17,545 bases of DNA from Geobacter sp. (GTDB lineage: Bacteria > Desulfobacterota > Desulfuromonadia > Geobacterales > Geobacteraceae), in assembly GCA_003499925.1 (NCBI GenBank), contig DNRQ01000020.1, forward strand, positions 1-17,545. The letters are read 5' to 3'. Position 1 is the stretch's first letter; the number at the start of each line of letters is the position of its first letter. This document shows positions 1-6,972 of the stretch, one piece after another. A program made the position numbers and the translations under genes. The notes below the pieces were generated by a model. That model worked only from the letters and a program-made list of their open reading frames with translations, was not told the origin of the DNA and ran no database searches.

Positions 1-10
1 GCATGAGCCT

Positions 11-112
11 CACCCTCCCCCCTGCCCCCTCCCATCAAGGGAGGGGAAGCGATCAGTAGGAGCTTGACCTAATGGCAGTGCCCCCCCCAGCCCCCCTTTC
101 CCGGGGGGAATG
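11..112. repeat. G/C-rich intergenic palindromes
   Basis: Two C-then-G tracts follow one another. At 26-33 and 39-46 the arms CCCCTCCC and GGGAGGGG form a perfect 8-bp inverted repeat around the loop ATCAA. A second C-run/G-run pair lies at about 80-112. The core CTCCCATCAAGGGAG (29-43) recurs in reverse complement at 17531-17545, and related sequence lies at 7565-7600 and 13671-13785. These look like dispersed intergenic palindromes of the host genome. They may also act as transcription terminators for an unseen upstream gene. Confidence 0.6.
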
Positions 113-135
113 GTTATTCGCTTTGAGCTGCTCCT

Positions 136-164
136 TTGACATCGGATAAGGGTGCGTCTAAACT
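136..164 (+). promoter_or_regulatory. sigma-70-like promoter of the pdh operon
   Basis: TTGACA at 136-141 is an exact -35 consensus. A 17-base spacer leads to TAAACT at 159-164 (4 of 6 matches to TATAAT). Transcription would start near 170, leaving a leader of about 37 bases before the pdhA start codon at 207. The leader contains CCCTT (186-190) and AAGGG (195-199), which can pair and would partly hide the ribosome binding site. Confidence 0.5.
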
Positions 165-206
165 CTCCTCATGGAATCGCGATAACCCTTCGGAAAGGGC
201 CTTGCC

Positions 207-1262
207 ATGTCAGATGAATTACTTGCCAGTTTTGAGGTCCGCCGGCTCAGCATTCTTAATGAATTTGGGGATGTGGACCAAGCGCTCATGCCGCAGCTCT
301 CGGACGCGGACATGCTGCGCATGTACGAGGCGATGGTGCTGGCGCGGATTTTCGATGAGCGCGCCGTGGCCCTGCAAAGGGAGGGACGCCTCGGCACCTA
401 CCCGCCGATAACCGGACAGGAGGCGGCCCAAATCGGAAGCGCCTTTGCCTTCTCCGCGGCCGACTGGATCTTCCCCTCCTTTCGAGAGACCGGCGTTCAC
501 CTCCTGCTCGGCTACCCGATCCCGCAGCTCCTGCAGTACTGGACCGGCGATGAGCGCGCACAGAAGGTGCCGGAGCGACTCAACATCTTTCCCTTCTGCG
601 TCTCGGTCGGAAGCCAGATCCCCCACGCCGTGGGTGCCGCCCTGGCCGCCCGCTACCGGCGCGATCCGATCGCCGTGATCACCTACTTCGGTGACGGCGC
701 CACCTCCAAAGGGGACTTCCACGAAGGGTTCAACATGGCCGGGGTGTTCCGGCTCCCGGTGGTCTTCATCTGCCAGAACAACCAGTGGGCCATCTCCGTT
801 CCCCTTAAAAATCAAACGGCCTCCGCCTCGCTGGCGCAAAAGGCGATCGCCTACGGTTTCGAGGGTCTGCAGGTCGACGGCAACGATGTCTTCGCCGTTT
901 ACCGAGCCACCCGGCAGGCGCTCGACAAGGCGCGCAGCGGCGGCGGTCCCACCTTCATCGAGTGCCTCACCTACCGGATGGCCGACCATACCACGGCCGA
1001 CGACGCCGGCCGCTACCGGTCAGCCGAGGAGGTGGCGGCCTGGCGCGCCAGGGACCCGATCCTCAGGCTGGAGCGCTTCCTCGCCTCTCGTGGGCTTTGG
1101 AGTCCGGAGAAGGGGAGCGAGGTCAAGGCCCGGCTCACCGCAATCATCGACGCCGCAGTGCAGGAGATGGAGGCGATGCCGCCGCCGGGCCCGGCCGAGC
1201 TGTTCGAGGGGACCCTGGCCACCTTAAGCCCGCGTCAGGCGGAGCAAAGGAAGGTACGCTGA
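207..1262 (+). CDS. pdhA: 2-oxo acid (pyruvate) dehydrogenase E1, alpha subunit
   Basis: The E1 alpha subunit helps bind thiamine diphosphate and decarboxylates a 2-oxo acid, passing the acyl group to lipoyl E2 in the cytoplasm. The 351-residue length fits the two-subunit E1 family. The thiamine diphosphate motif is visible: GDG at residues 162-164 and NN at 191-192. The regulatory loop region reads YRMADHTTADDAGRYRS (256-272) with His261, close to both PDH and branched-chain E1 alpha proteins. The ATG at 207 follows a GGAAAGGG ribosome site. The gene is first of three, with only one base between its stop and the pdhB start, so translation is probably coupled. Sequence alone does not settle pyruvate versus branched-chain substrate; pyruvate is the conventional call, and the neighbouring amino acid dehydrogenase keeps the alternative open. 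Confidence 0.88.
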   Translation: MSDELLASFEVRRLSILNEFGDVDQALMPQLSDADMLRMYEAMVLARIFDERAVALQREGRLGTYPPITGQEAAQIGSAFAFSAADWIFPSFRETGVHLLLGYPIPQLLQYWTGDERAQKVPERLNIFPFCVSVGSQIPHAVGAALAARYRRDPIAVITYFGDGATSKGDFHEGFNMAGVFRLPVVFICQNNQWAISVPLKNQTASASLAQKAIAYGFEGLQVDGNDVFAVYRATRQALDKARSGGGPTFIECLTYRMADHTTADDAGRYRSAEEVAAWRARDPILRLERFLASRGLWSPEKGSEVKARLTAIIDAAVQEMEAMPPPGPAELFEGTLATLSPRQAEQRKVR

Positions 1263-1263
1263 C

Positions 1264-2226
1264 ATGGCGCAATTGAACATGGTGCAGGCGATCAATCAGG
1301 CGCTGAGCGAGGAGATGGCACGAGACGACCGTGTCGTGCTCCTGGGAGAGGACGTGGGACGGGACGGCGGCGTGTTCCGGGTCACCGAGGGACTTCAGGA
1401 CCGGTTCGGCACCGAGAGGGTGATCGACACACCGCTTTCCGAGTCCGCCATCATGGGCGCTGCCATCGGCATGGCGGCCTACGGGCTGCGGCCCGTCCCC
1501 GAGATCCAGTTCATGGGCTTCACCTACTCGGCATTCGAGCAGCTGTTCGCGCATGCGGCGCGGATCCGCTCCCGCTCTCGCGGGCGGTTCAGCTGTCCCA
1601 TGGTGGTGCGCACCCCGTATGGCGGCGGGATCAAGGCGCCCGAGCTGCACGAGGAGAGTACCGAGGCGATCTTTTGCCACAGCCCCGGTCTCAAGGTGGT
1701 GGTGCCGTCCGGTCCCTATACCGCCAAGGGGCTTCTGCTAGCCGCCCTGCGCGATCCCGACCCGGTGCTTTTCCTGGAGCCCACCCGGCTCTACCGTATG
1801 CTGCGCGAGGAGGTGCCGGAGGGGGAGTACGTCGTGGAGCTCGGCCGGGCGCGGGTGGCGCGCGCCGGGAGTGCCGTGACCGTCATCGCCTGGGGGAGCA
1901 TGCTGGAGCGGGTGCTCAAGTCGCTGGGGGACGTTGACGCCGAGGTGATAGATCTGCTCACGCTGAATCCGTTCGACATTGAGGCGGTTATCGGCTCGGT
2001 GAAGAAGACCGGCCGCGCAGTCATCGTCCACGAAGCGGTGAGGACCTGCGGTTTCGGAGCGGAGATCGCGGCAACGATTGCCGAGGAGGCGATGCTTTAT
2101 CTGCGGGCGCCGATCTTGAGGGTGACCGCGCCAGACGTGCCGGTCCCCCTGGCAAAGCTCATCGAGCAGTACCTGCCGAACTCGAAGCAGATTCAGGCCG
2201 CACTGGAAGAGGTAATGCAGTATTAA
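1264..2226 (+). CDS. pdhB: 2-oxo acid (pyruvate) dehydrogenase E1, beta subunit
   Basis: The beta subunit completes the E1 heterotetramer. The 320 residues show the family landmarks LGEDVG (27-32), DTPLSE with the cofactor-activating Glu60, PEIQFMGF (79-86), and EPTRLYR (172-178). The active-site histidine region reads ELHEESTE (127-134): His129 is kept, but the usual HSQS or HSES is HEES. The usual DLRTL near residue 230 reads DLLTL (230-234), lacking the customary arginine. A ribosome site AAAGGAAGG at 1247-1255 lies inside the end of pdhA. The gene lies one base after pdhA and 14 bases before pdhC, so the three are clearly one operon. Confidence 0.9.
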   Translation: MAQLNMVQAINQALSEEMARDDRVVLLGEDVGRDGGVFRVTEGLQDRFGTERVIDTPLSESAIMGAAIGMAAYGLRPVPEIQFMGFTYSAFEQLFAHAARIRSRSRGRFSCPMVVRTPYGGGIKAPELHEESTEAIFCHSPGLKVVVPSGPYTAKGLLLAALRDPDPVLFLEPTRLYRMLREEVPEGEYVVELGRARVARAGSAVTVIAWGSMLERVLKSLGDVDAEVIDLLTLNPFDIEAVIGSVKKTGRAVIVHEAVRTCGFGAEIAATIAEEAMLYLRAPILRVTAPDVPVPLAKLIEQYLPNSKQIQAALEEVMQY

Positions 2227-2240
2227 ATAAGGGGTACATC

Positions 2241-3509
2241 ATGCCTTTCGAGTTCAAGCTTCCGGATCTGGGGGAAGGGATCGCCGAGGTGGAGTTGCGC
2301 AAATGGCTGGTGACTGAAGGGGAGCGGATCGCCGAGCACCAGGCCCTGCTGGAGGTGGAGACGGATAAGGCTGTGGTCGAGGTTCCCGCGCCCCGCGCCG
2401 GTGTCGTCGGCCGAATTCATAGACAGGAAGGCGAGACGGTCAAAGTCGGCGAGACGCTGCTCAGCATCACCACGACCCAGGAAGAGGGCGCGCCGACCCC
2501 GCACCCCGCGCAGACTCCGCAGCCCCCTCAGCCCCCTCAGCCCCCTCCGCCCCCTCAGACCCCTCAGACCCCTCAGCGACCTCCCTCCGTCGGCATCGTC
2601 GGCTCGCTTCCCGAGGCGGAAGAGCAAGCGCCCTCTGCCCCGCCGGAGGGTTTCGCCGGGCTCGCCACTCCCCTGGTCAGGAAACTGGCGCGGGAGAGGG
2701 GGGTCGATCTGGCGAAGATCCGGGGCAGCGGTCCGCGCGGCTGCATCACTCCGGAGGATCTGGAGCGGCAGGGAGCCGCGGCGCAACCTCAAAGGGCGCT
2801 CAAGGAAACGGAGGAGGCGCTGCCGCTGCGCGGATTGCGGCGCACCATCGCCCGCAATGTTCTTGCCTCGCAACGGACCACCGCCTTCGTCACCAGCATG
2901 GAGGAGGCCGACATCACCGAGATCTGGGAGCTGCGCGGTCGCGAGCAGGGCGAGGTCGAGGCACGCGGCACGCACCTCACCTTCCTCCCCTTTTTCATGA
3001 AGGCGGCACAGCACGCCCTCCGGGAACACCCGATGCTGAACGCCTCCATCGATGATGCCGCCCAGACCATCGTCTTGAAGAAGCATTACGATTTCGGAAT
3101 CGCTGTCGATACGCCGGAGGGGTTGATGGTTCCGGTGATACGGGATGTCGACAAGAAGAGCATCATCGAACTGGCAGAGGCGATCCAGGAACTGGGGCGC
3201 AAGGCGCGCGAGCGCACCATATCCCTAGAAGACCTGCGCGGCAGCAGTTTCTCCATAACCAATTACGGGCATTTCGGCGGCACCTTTGCCACTCCCATCA
3301 TAAACTGGCCCGATGTCGCGATAATGGGTTTCGGGCGCATCGTGGAGCGCCCTTGGGTGCACCGCGGCGAGATCGCCATCCGGAAGATCCTGCCGCTCTC
3401 GCTCACCTTTGACCACCGGGCCACCGACGGCGCCGATGCCGCCCGCTTCCTGGGGAGGGTGCTACGTTACCTGGAGGACCCCGACCTGCTGTTCATCCAG
3501 TGCGGGTGA
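2241..3509 (+). CDS. pdhC: dihydrolipoamide acyltransferase E2 of 2-oxo acid dehydrogenase
   Basis: E2 carries the swinging lipoyl arm and transfers the acyl group to CoA. Domains in the 422 residues: one lipoyl domain (about 1-78) with ETDKAVVEVP and the lipoylated Lys43; a Pro/Gln/Thr linker (86-115) built of QPP-like units; a peripheral subunit-binding domain (about 139-176, ATPLVRKLARERGVDL); and the catalytic domain (about 190-422). The catalytic motif is DHRATDGADAARF, with His392 and Asp396. AAGGGG precedes the ATG at 2241. The E3 gene is not adjacent and must lie elsewhere. The linker is encoded by 9-base tandem repeats (2521-2574) that could change in number. The substrate (pyruvate versus branched-chain) is not determined by these motifs. 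Confidence 0.9.
   Translation: MPFEFKLPDLGEGIAEVELRKWLVTEGERIAEHQALLEVETDKAVVEVPAPRAGVVGRIHRQEGETVKVGETLLSITTTQEEGAPTPHPAQTPQPPQPPQPPPPPQTPQTPQRPPSVGIVGSLPEAEEQAPSAPPEGFAGLATPLVRKLARERGVDLAKIRGSGPRGCITPEDLERQGAAAQPQRALKETEEALPLRGLRRTIARNVLASQRTTAFVTSMEEADITEIWELRGREQGEVEARGTHLTFLPFFMKAAQHALREHPMLNASIDDAAQTIVLKKHYDFGIAVDTPEGLMVPVIRDVDKKSIIELAEAIQELGRKARERTISLEDLRGSSFSITNYGHFGGTFATPIINWPDVAIMGFGRIVERPWVHRGEIAIRKILPLSLTFDHRATDGADAARFLGRVLRYLEDPDLLFIQCG
2521..2574 (+). repeat. 9-base tandem repeats coding the E2 linker
   Basis: Six consecutive 9-base units: AGCCCCCTC three times, CGCCCCCTC once, and AGACCCCTC twice. They encode Gln-Pro-Pro and Gln-Thr-Pro triplets between the lipoyl and E3-binding domains. 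The unit is a multiple of three, so copy changes would alter linker length without breaking the frame. Confidence 0.85.
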
Positions 3510-3550
3510 CGGCCGGGGGGGTGAACGGTGGGGTTACTTTATGGCAGAGC

Positions 3551-3670
3551 CGTAGCAGTAGGTCGGGTTAGCCCGGAGGGTGTAACCCGACATGCAGTCG
3601 ATGGCATCGGGTAGAGGGCATCGGGTAGAGGGTGTCGGGTTACGCTGCGCTAACCCGACCTGCGACTACG
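3551..3670. repeat. REPIN-like double palindrome
   Basis: The outer ends 3551-3572 and 3649-3670 are inverted copies (18 of 22 bases, sharing AGGTCGGGTTAGC). Each end also contains its own palindrome: GTCGGGTTA/TAACCCGAC at 3562-3570/3583-3591 and again at 3634-3642/3651-3659. Between them a 14-base unit GGCATCGGGTAGAG is tandemly duplicated (3603-3616, 3617-3630). Two REP-like palindromes in inverted orientation is the REPIN arrangement. It sits between the convergent pdhC and dehydrogenase genes, where it may end transcription from both sides. No RAYT transposase gene is in the window. Confidence 0.75.
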
Positions 3671-3692
3671 ACCTGCCAGCTGTTTTATCCCC

Positions 3693-4784
3693 CTAAAAGT
3701 CCCTGTAGGACATCGCCCGGGTGACCCGCTCCCGCGCCAGGGTGTCTGCCGCAAGCCGGGGCAGGCTCTGTTCGCTTGCCGCCTTCTCCAGTACCAGCCG
3801 GGTGTTTTTTCTGATCCGTTCGGTGATGGCGGCAAAGGCCTCTTGTTCGTTCTTGCCGGCGTACTCCATCGCCGCCATGATGACGCCTCCGGCGTTGGCG
3901 ATGAAATCGGGGACCACCAGGATGCCGCGGGAGTGCAGTTGCGCCTCGGCCTGCACGGTCGCCGGGATGTTGGCGCCCTGCAGGATCAAGCGCGTTCTGA
4001 TGATGCCGGCATTCCCCCCGTGGATCACGTCCGGTGCCGCCGCAGGGATCAGGATCTCGCACGGCACGCCGAATATCTCGGCGCTCGGCATGGAGGCCAC
4101 CTTTCCGTAATTCATGACGCTGCCGGTCTGTTGCTTTACCTCGATCAACTCGTCCACGTTGATGCCCGACGGGTCGTGCACCGCTCCGCGCGAATCGGAC
4201 GCGGCCACCAGGACCGCTCCCTTGGCTGCCAGAAAACGGGCCGCGGCCTTTCCCACGCTGCCAAACCCTTCGATGACGAACCGCGCACCGCTTAGCTTGA
4301 TGTCGGCAAAAGACGCCGCTACCTCGGCGCACTCCGCCACTCCGAAACCGGTCGCTCCCAGTTTGTCGAGCGGCAACCCCCCAAGCTCTTCGGGAAGTCC
4401 CACCGACCTGCCGGTCTCGTCATGGATCCAGGCCATGGAGGTCTCGTTGCACCCCATGTCGGGTCCGGGAATGTACTCGGTGAGTTCCCGCATCATGCGC
4501 GCAAAGACGCGGAAGACGCGCTCCTTATTGGGGTTGTCGGGATGCGCCACGATTCCGGCCTTGGCCCCGCCGTGAGCAAGCCCCGCTATGGAGTTCTTCA
4601 GGGTCATGGTGCGGGCCAGGCGGCAGACCTCCTGCATGGTCACGGTCGGCGACACGCGCACCCCCCCGATGGCGGGTCCCAGGGCGGTGTTGTCAATCAC
4701 CACAATCGCCCGCACCCCTTCCTTGGCGGAATAAAGCTGTACCACTTTAGAGGGTCCGAAATCATCAAAGGTCGTCTCTGTCAT
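3693..4784 (-). CDS. Glu/Leu/Phe/Val-type amino acid dehydrogenase
   Basis: This NAD(P)-dependent cytoplasmic enzyme interconverts an L-amino acid and its 2-oxo acid plus ammonium. Visible in the 363 residues: LGPAIGGVR (35-43), the lysines of MTLKNS (Lys63) and GGAKAG (Lys75, expected catalytic), Asp109 in GPDMG (expected catalytic), and a Rossmann site GFGSVG (173-178). Near the C-terminus is VPDFIANAGGV (291-301). Glutamate dehydrogenases usually have about 415-450 residues; leucine and valine dehydrogenases about 360, which matches here, although several motifs look glutamate-dehydrogenase-like. The substrate is therefore unresolved. The start at 4784 has an AGGTG ribosome site. The gene converges on the E1/E2 operon, whose substrate would be its product if branched-chain amino acids are used. 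Confidence 0.88.
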   Translation of the reverse strand: MTETTFDDFGPSKVVQLYSAKEGVRAIVVIDNTALGPAIGGVRVSPTVTMQEVCRLARTMTLKNSIAGLAHGGAKAGIVAHPDNPNKERVFRVFARMMRELTEYIPGPDMGCNETSMAWIHDETGRSVGLPEELGGLPLDKLGATGFGVAECAEVAASFADIKLSGARFVIEGFGSVGKAAARFLAAKGAVLVAASDSRGAVHDPSGINVDELIEVKQQTGSVMNYGKVASMPSAEIFGVPCEILIPAAAPDVIHGGNAGIIRTRLILQGANIPATVQAEAQLHSRGILVVPDFIANAGGVIMAAMEYAGKNEQEAFAAITERIRKNTRLVLEKAASEQSLPRLAADTLARERVTRAMSYRDF

Positions 4785-4857
4785 AGTCGCACCTGCAAAG
4801 CCTTGATTTTGAGCCTGTTACGTGTGTCGAATAGTTACGGGCGATAAGCTTGCCAGC

Positions 4858-4863
4858 TATAAT
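4858..4863 (+). promoter_or_regulatory. possible -10 box for the rhomboid-upp operon
   Basis: TATAAT is an exact -10 hexamer in the divergent gap between the amino acid dehydrogenase and the rhomboid gene. The expected -35 position (4835-4840, TTACGG) matches poorly, so this promoter would need an activator or is a chance match. Confidence 0.3.
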
Positions 4864-5028
4864 CTATCATGATCAAGGCAAGTCGCAATGCCTTCGCAGT
4901 GATGAAGGTGACCTGTGAAAGGGCAAAATGCTCTGGTTGTTCTCTTTGTAACCGTTGTTCCCCTGTTATTGTTGTTTTCTCAGGGTAAGATGTTACAGTG
5001 GGGCAAATCCACCCAAGGGGTACACCTG

Positions 5029-5856
5029 ATGGCTCAACGCTCCATATCCTGCCCACGTTGCGGGAGGCTGATCGACGGCGCACAATCCTCCTGCGCCTGG
5101 TGCGGTGCCAAGCGCCCAGGCGTGTGGTCCAAAATCGTCGCTTCCACGCGCGACCAGGACGGAGACGCCCTGGTGAAGGCGATCATCGCGGCCAACGTCG
5201 CTTTTTACCTCCTTTCCCTGCTGTTGAGCAGGCACCGTGGGTTTAGCGCCAATCCGCTCCGTTTCCTGTCTCCTGACCAGAACAGCCTTTTGTTGCTGGG
5301 CGCCACCGGTACGGTGCCGGTCGTGGAGCTCGGCCGTTTCTGGACCCTCATCTCCGCAAGCTACCTGCACGGAGGACTGCTGCACATCATATTCAACATG
5401 ATGGCGCTGCGTCAGATCGGCCCGTGGGTCAGCGCCGAGTTCGGGCCGAGCCGCATGTTCATCATCTATACTCTAAGCGGGGTAGTCGGCTACCTGGCAT
5501 CCTGCTTTGCGGGGATCGCGTTCACCATCGGAGCGTCAGCTTCGGTGTGCGGCCTGATCGGGGCGCTCTATTTCTTCGGCAAGAGCCGTGGCGGCAATTA
5601 TGGCGCGGCGGTGTCGCGCGAGGTGAGCGGCTGGCTGATCAGCCTGGTGCTGTTCGGCCTCGTGATGCCCGGGATCAACAACTGGGGCCACGGCGGCGGC
5701 ATCGTCGGCGGAGCGCTGCTCGGAAAGCTCCTGGGATACCGGGAGCGCGGCCCGGAGAGCACGGCACAACGCCTGCTGGCGCTTCTCTGCATGCTCGCCA
5801 CCGTGGTAATCCTTGGTTTTGCAGGGTACCTCTCGCTGGCGTATTGGTTCCGGTGA
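5029..5856 (+). CDS. rhomboid-family intramembrane serine protease with N-terminal zinc ribbon
   Basis: Rhomboids cleave substrate transmembrane helices inside the inner membrane. From the ATG at 5029 the protein has 275 residues. The first 25 hold two CxxC pairs (Cys8/Cys11 and Cys22/Cys25), a zinc-ribbon-like cytoplasmic head. The rhomboid core follows: HGGLLHIIFNMMAL (114-127), the nucleophile Ser170 in GASASVCGL, and the partner His221 in NNWGHGGGIVGG, with about six hydrophobic segments. I chose 5029 because AAGGGG lies eight bases upstream. A longer GTG start at 4915, also with a plausible ribosome site, would add a 38-residue hydrophobic leader. The gene lies 47 bases before upp and is probably cotranscribed. 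The substrate is unknown. Confidence 0.87.
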   Translation: MAQRSISCPRCGRLIDGAQSSCAWCGAKRPGVWSKIVASTRDQDGDALVKAIIAANVAFYLLSLLLSRHRGFSANPLRFLSPDQNSLLLLGATGTVPVVELGRFWTLISASYLHGGLLHIIFNMMALRQIGPWVSAEFGPSRMFIIYTLSGVVGYLASCFAGIAFTIGASASVCGLIGALYFFGKSRGGNYGAAVSREVSGWLISLVLFGLVMPGINNWGHGGGIVGGALLGKLLGYRERGPESTAQRLLALLCMLATVVILGFAGYLSLAYWFR

Positions 5857-5903
5857 TTTCACCCCGGGATCCGAGCTCTGACAATATTGGACGGGAGAGG
5901 CAG

Positions 5904-6533
5904 ATGAGCGTTCATGAAATTAATCACCCGCTGGTAAAGCACAAGATCGGTCTGATGCGCGAGGCCGGTATCAGCACCAAGAAATTCCGCGAGCTCACCG
6001 CGGAGGTCTCCTGTCTGCTCGCCTATGAGGCGTGCCGGGATTTTCAGCTGGAAGATAGGGTGATCGATGGCTGGGACGGAAGTAGCGTCAAGATCCAGCA
6101 GATAAGGGGCAAAAAGGTCACCGTGGTGCCGATCCTGCGCGCCGGCATCGGGATGCTCGACGGCGTGCTCGACATGATCCCCAACGCCAAGGTGAGCGTG
6201 GTGGGACTTGCACGCAACGAGCAGACGCTAGAGGCGCACAGCTATTTCGAGAGGCTGGTGGGGCACCTGGACGAGAGGCTCGCCCTGATCATCGACCCGA
6301 TGCTGGCAACCGGCGGAACGGTTGCCACCACTATCGAACTGCTGAAGAAGAACGGCTGCCGCCAGATCCGGGTTCTAAGCCTGGTGGCGGCGCCGGAGGG
6401 GCTGGCCCGGCTTGCCGCCGCCTACCCCGAGGTCGATATCTACCTCGGCGCGATCGACGAAAGGTTGAACGACCACGGCTATATCATTCCCGGACTGGGC
6501 GACGCAGGCGACAAGATCTTCGGCACCAAGTAG
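5904..6533 (+). CDS. upp: uracil phosphoribosyltransferase
   Basis: This enzyme converts uracil plus PRPP to UMP in pyrimidine salvage. The 209-residue length is standard for bacterial Upp. Diagnostic segments are MSVHEINHPLVKHKIGLMR at the N-terminus, VVPILRAGIGMLDG, the PRPP-binding loop IIDPMLATGGTV, and the C-terminal PGLGDAGDKIFGTK, which contacts uracil. GGGAGAGG lies just upstream of the ATG. An in-frame extension to 5424 overlaps the rhomboid gene and is not credible. No uracil permease gene is adjacent, and no terminator is evident after the stop. Confidence 0.96.
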   Translation: MSVHEINHPLVKHKIGLMREAGISTKKFRELTAEVSCLLAYEACRDFQLEDRVIDGWDGSSVKIQQIRGKKVTVVPILRAGIGMLDGVLDMIPNAKVSVVGLARNEQTLEAHSYFERLVGHLDERLALIIDPMLATGGTVATTIELLKKNGCRQIRVLSLVAAPEGLARLAAAYPEVDIYLGAIDERLNDHGYIIPGLGDAGDKIFGTK

Positions 6534-6557
6534 TTCGACACGAAAGTCAACGGCAGG

Positions 6558-6653
6558 TCAACGTGTTGGGTCTGCGATATCATCGTCATCTTCTTCATTG
6601 TACCCCCCTTCTTCCTGTCTGATCCTGCGCCAGCCGGAGTCTCGCCGGTCCAT
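6558..6653 (-). CDS. possible 31-residue acidic small protein
   Basis: The frame reads MDRRDSGWRRIRQEEGG and then an acidic stretch NEEDDDDIADPTR before the stop: a basic first half and an acidic second half. AGGA lies four bases before the ATG. It begins 19 bases after the stop of another short minus-strand frame (6673-6783), as in a small operon, and converges on upp. I do not recognise it. Third codon positions are only about half G/C, unlike the strongly biased neighbours, which argues against a typical gene. It could be non-coding, or a remnant. Confidence 0.25.
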   Translation of the reverse strand: MDRRDSGWRRIRQEEGGYNEEDDDDIADPTR

Positions 6654-6672
6654 ATCGTCCTGTCTTGCCGCG

Positions 6673-6783
6673 CTATTTCATCATCTCCGCCACCTTCAGG
6701 TGCCACTCAATCTTTCCATGGCCGCTCTTTTCCAAGGCTGCTGTGACTCCGGCTGAGTGCAGATGTCTTGCTGGTTGCTGCAT
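6673..6783 (-). pseudogene. possible gene remnant or small ORF
   Basis: A 36-residue minus-strand frame ends with a protein-like tail: LEKSGHGKIEWHLKVAEMMK. The tail has better codon bias than the start, and the frame stays open upstream of the ATG into the bacterioferritin promoter. It may be the C-terminal remnant of a lost gene, a small gene, or chance. I cannot assign a family. Confidence 0.18.
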
Positions 6784-6819
6784 CTGTTTGCTGCATGCCC
6801 TCGTGCTATCAGACTTTAT

Positions 6820-6847
6820 TTGCCAAGTCGGTTGTCGAAGGTATAAT
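6820..6847 (+). promoter_or_regulatory. bacterioferritin promoter
   Basis: TTGCCA (6820-6825), a 16-base spacer and an exact TATAAT (6842-6847) form a good sigma-70-like promoter about 125 bases upstream of the bacterioferritin start. The start of transcription should fall near 6854, inside the palindrome listed separately. Confidence 0.6.
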
Positions 6848-6867
6848 CATATTTCGAATTATAATTA
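6844..6867. promoter_or_regulatory. A/T-rich palindrome over the bfr start site (operator candidate)
   Basis: TAATCATAT, the centre TTCGAA and TTATAATTA form an imperfect 24-base palindrome (7 of 9 arm pairs plus a perfect 6-base centre). It overlaps the -10 box and the predicted start site, where a repressor would block transcription. Bacterioferritin is often under iron or peroxide control, so a Fur-family or similar site is plausible. The match to a Fur box is only partial. Confidence 0.4.
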
Positions 6868-6972
6868 GCGGGTCTTCACTTTGCTGGCTGGTAAGGTTCG
6901 CTTCCGCGCCGGGGGTAAAGCATTGGCCGATTTGGCGGCCGCAAGGTCATTACCAACAAAAGGAGGTTATTC

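Larger units (their letters stand above)
6534..6972. other. upp-bfr intergenic region
   Basis: This 439-base stretch has no convincing + strand gene. It holds a good sigma-70-like promoter and overlapping palindrome for bacterioferritin (6820-6867). On the minus strand are two short, closely spaced reading frames of doubtful status (6673-6783 and 6558-6653). I see no tRNA-like fold. Confidence 0.6.

Noticed and set aside
219..989. Long minus-strand frame opposite pdhA
   Set aside because: The E1 alpha motifs on the + strand explain the segment; the antisense peptide has no recognisable domain.
2521..2574. Tandem repeats as a CRISPR array
   Set aside because: The units are 9 bases, have no spacers and lie in frame inside pdhC; no cas genes are present.
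2223..3086. Minus-strand frame opposite pdhC with RGLRGLRG-type repeats
   Set aside because: The repeats are the reverse reading of the 9-base linker repeats in E2.
5424..5903. Long N-terminal extension of upp
   Set aside because: It overlaps the rhomboid gene out of frame, while the ATG at 5904 gives the exact family length with a good ribosome site.
6479..6706. 75-codon minus-strand frame overlapping the end of upp
   Set aside because: It runs antisense into upp and lacks family features. An internal ATG at 6598 has a purine-rich ribosome-like site, but its 39-residue product is mostly the shadow of upp.
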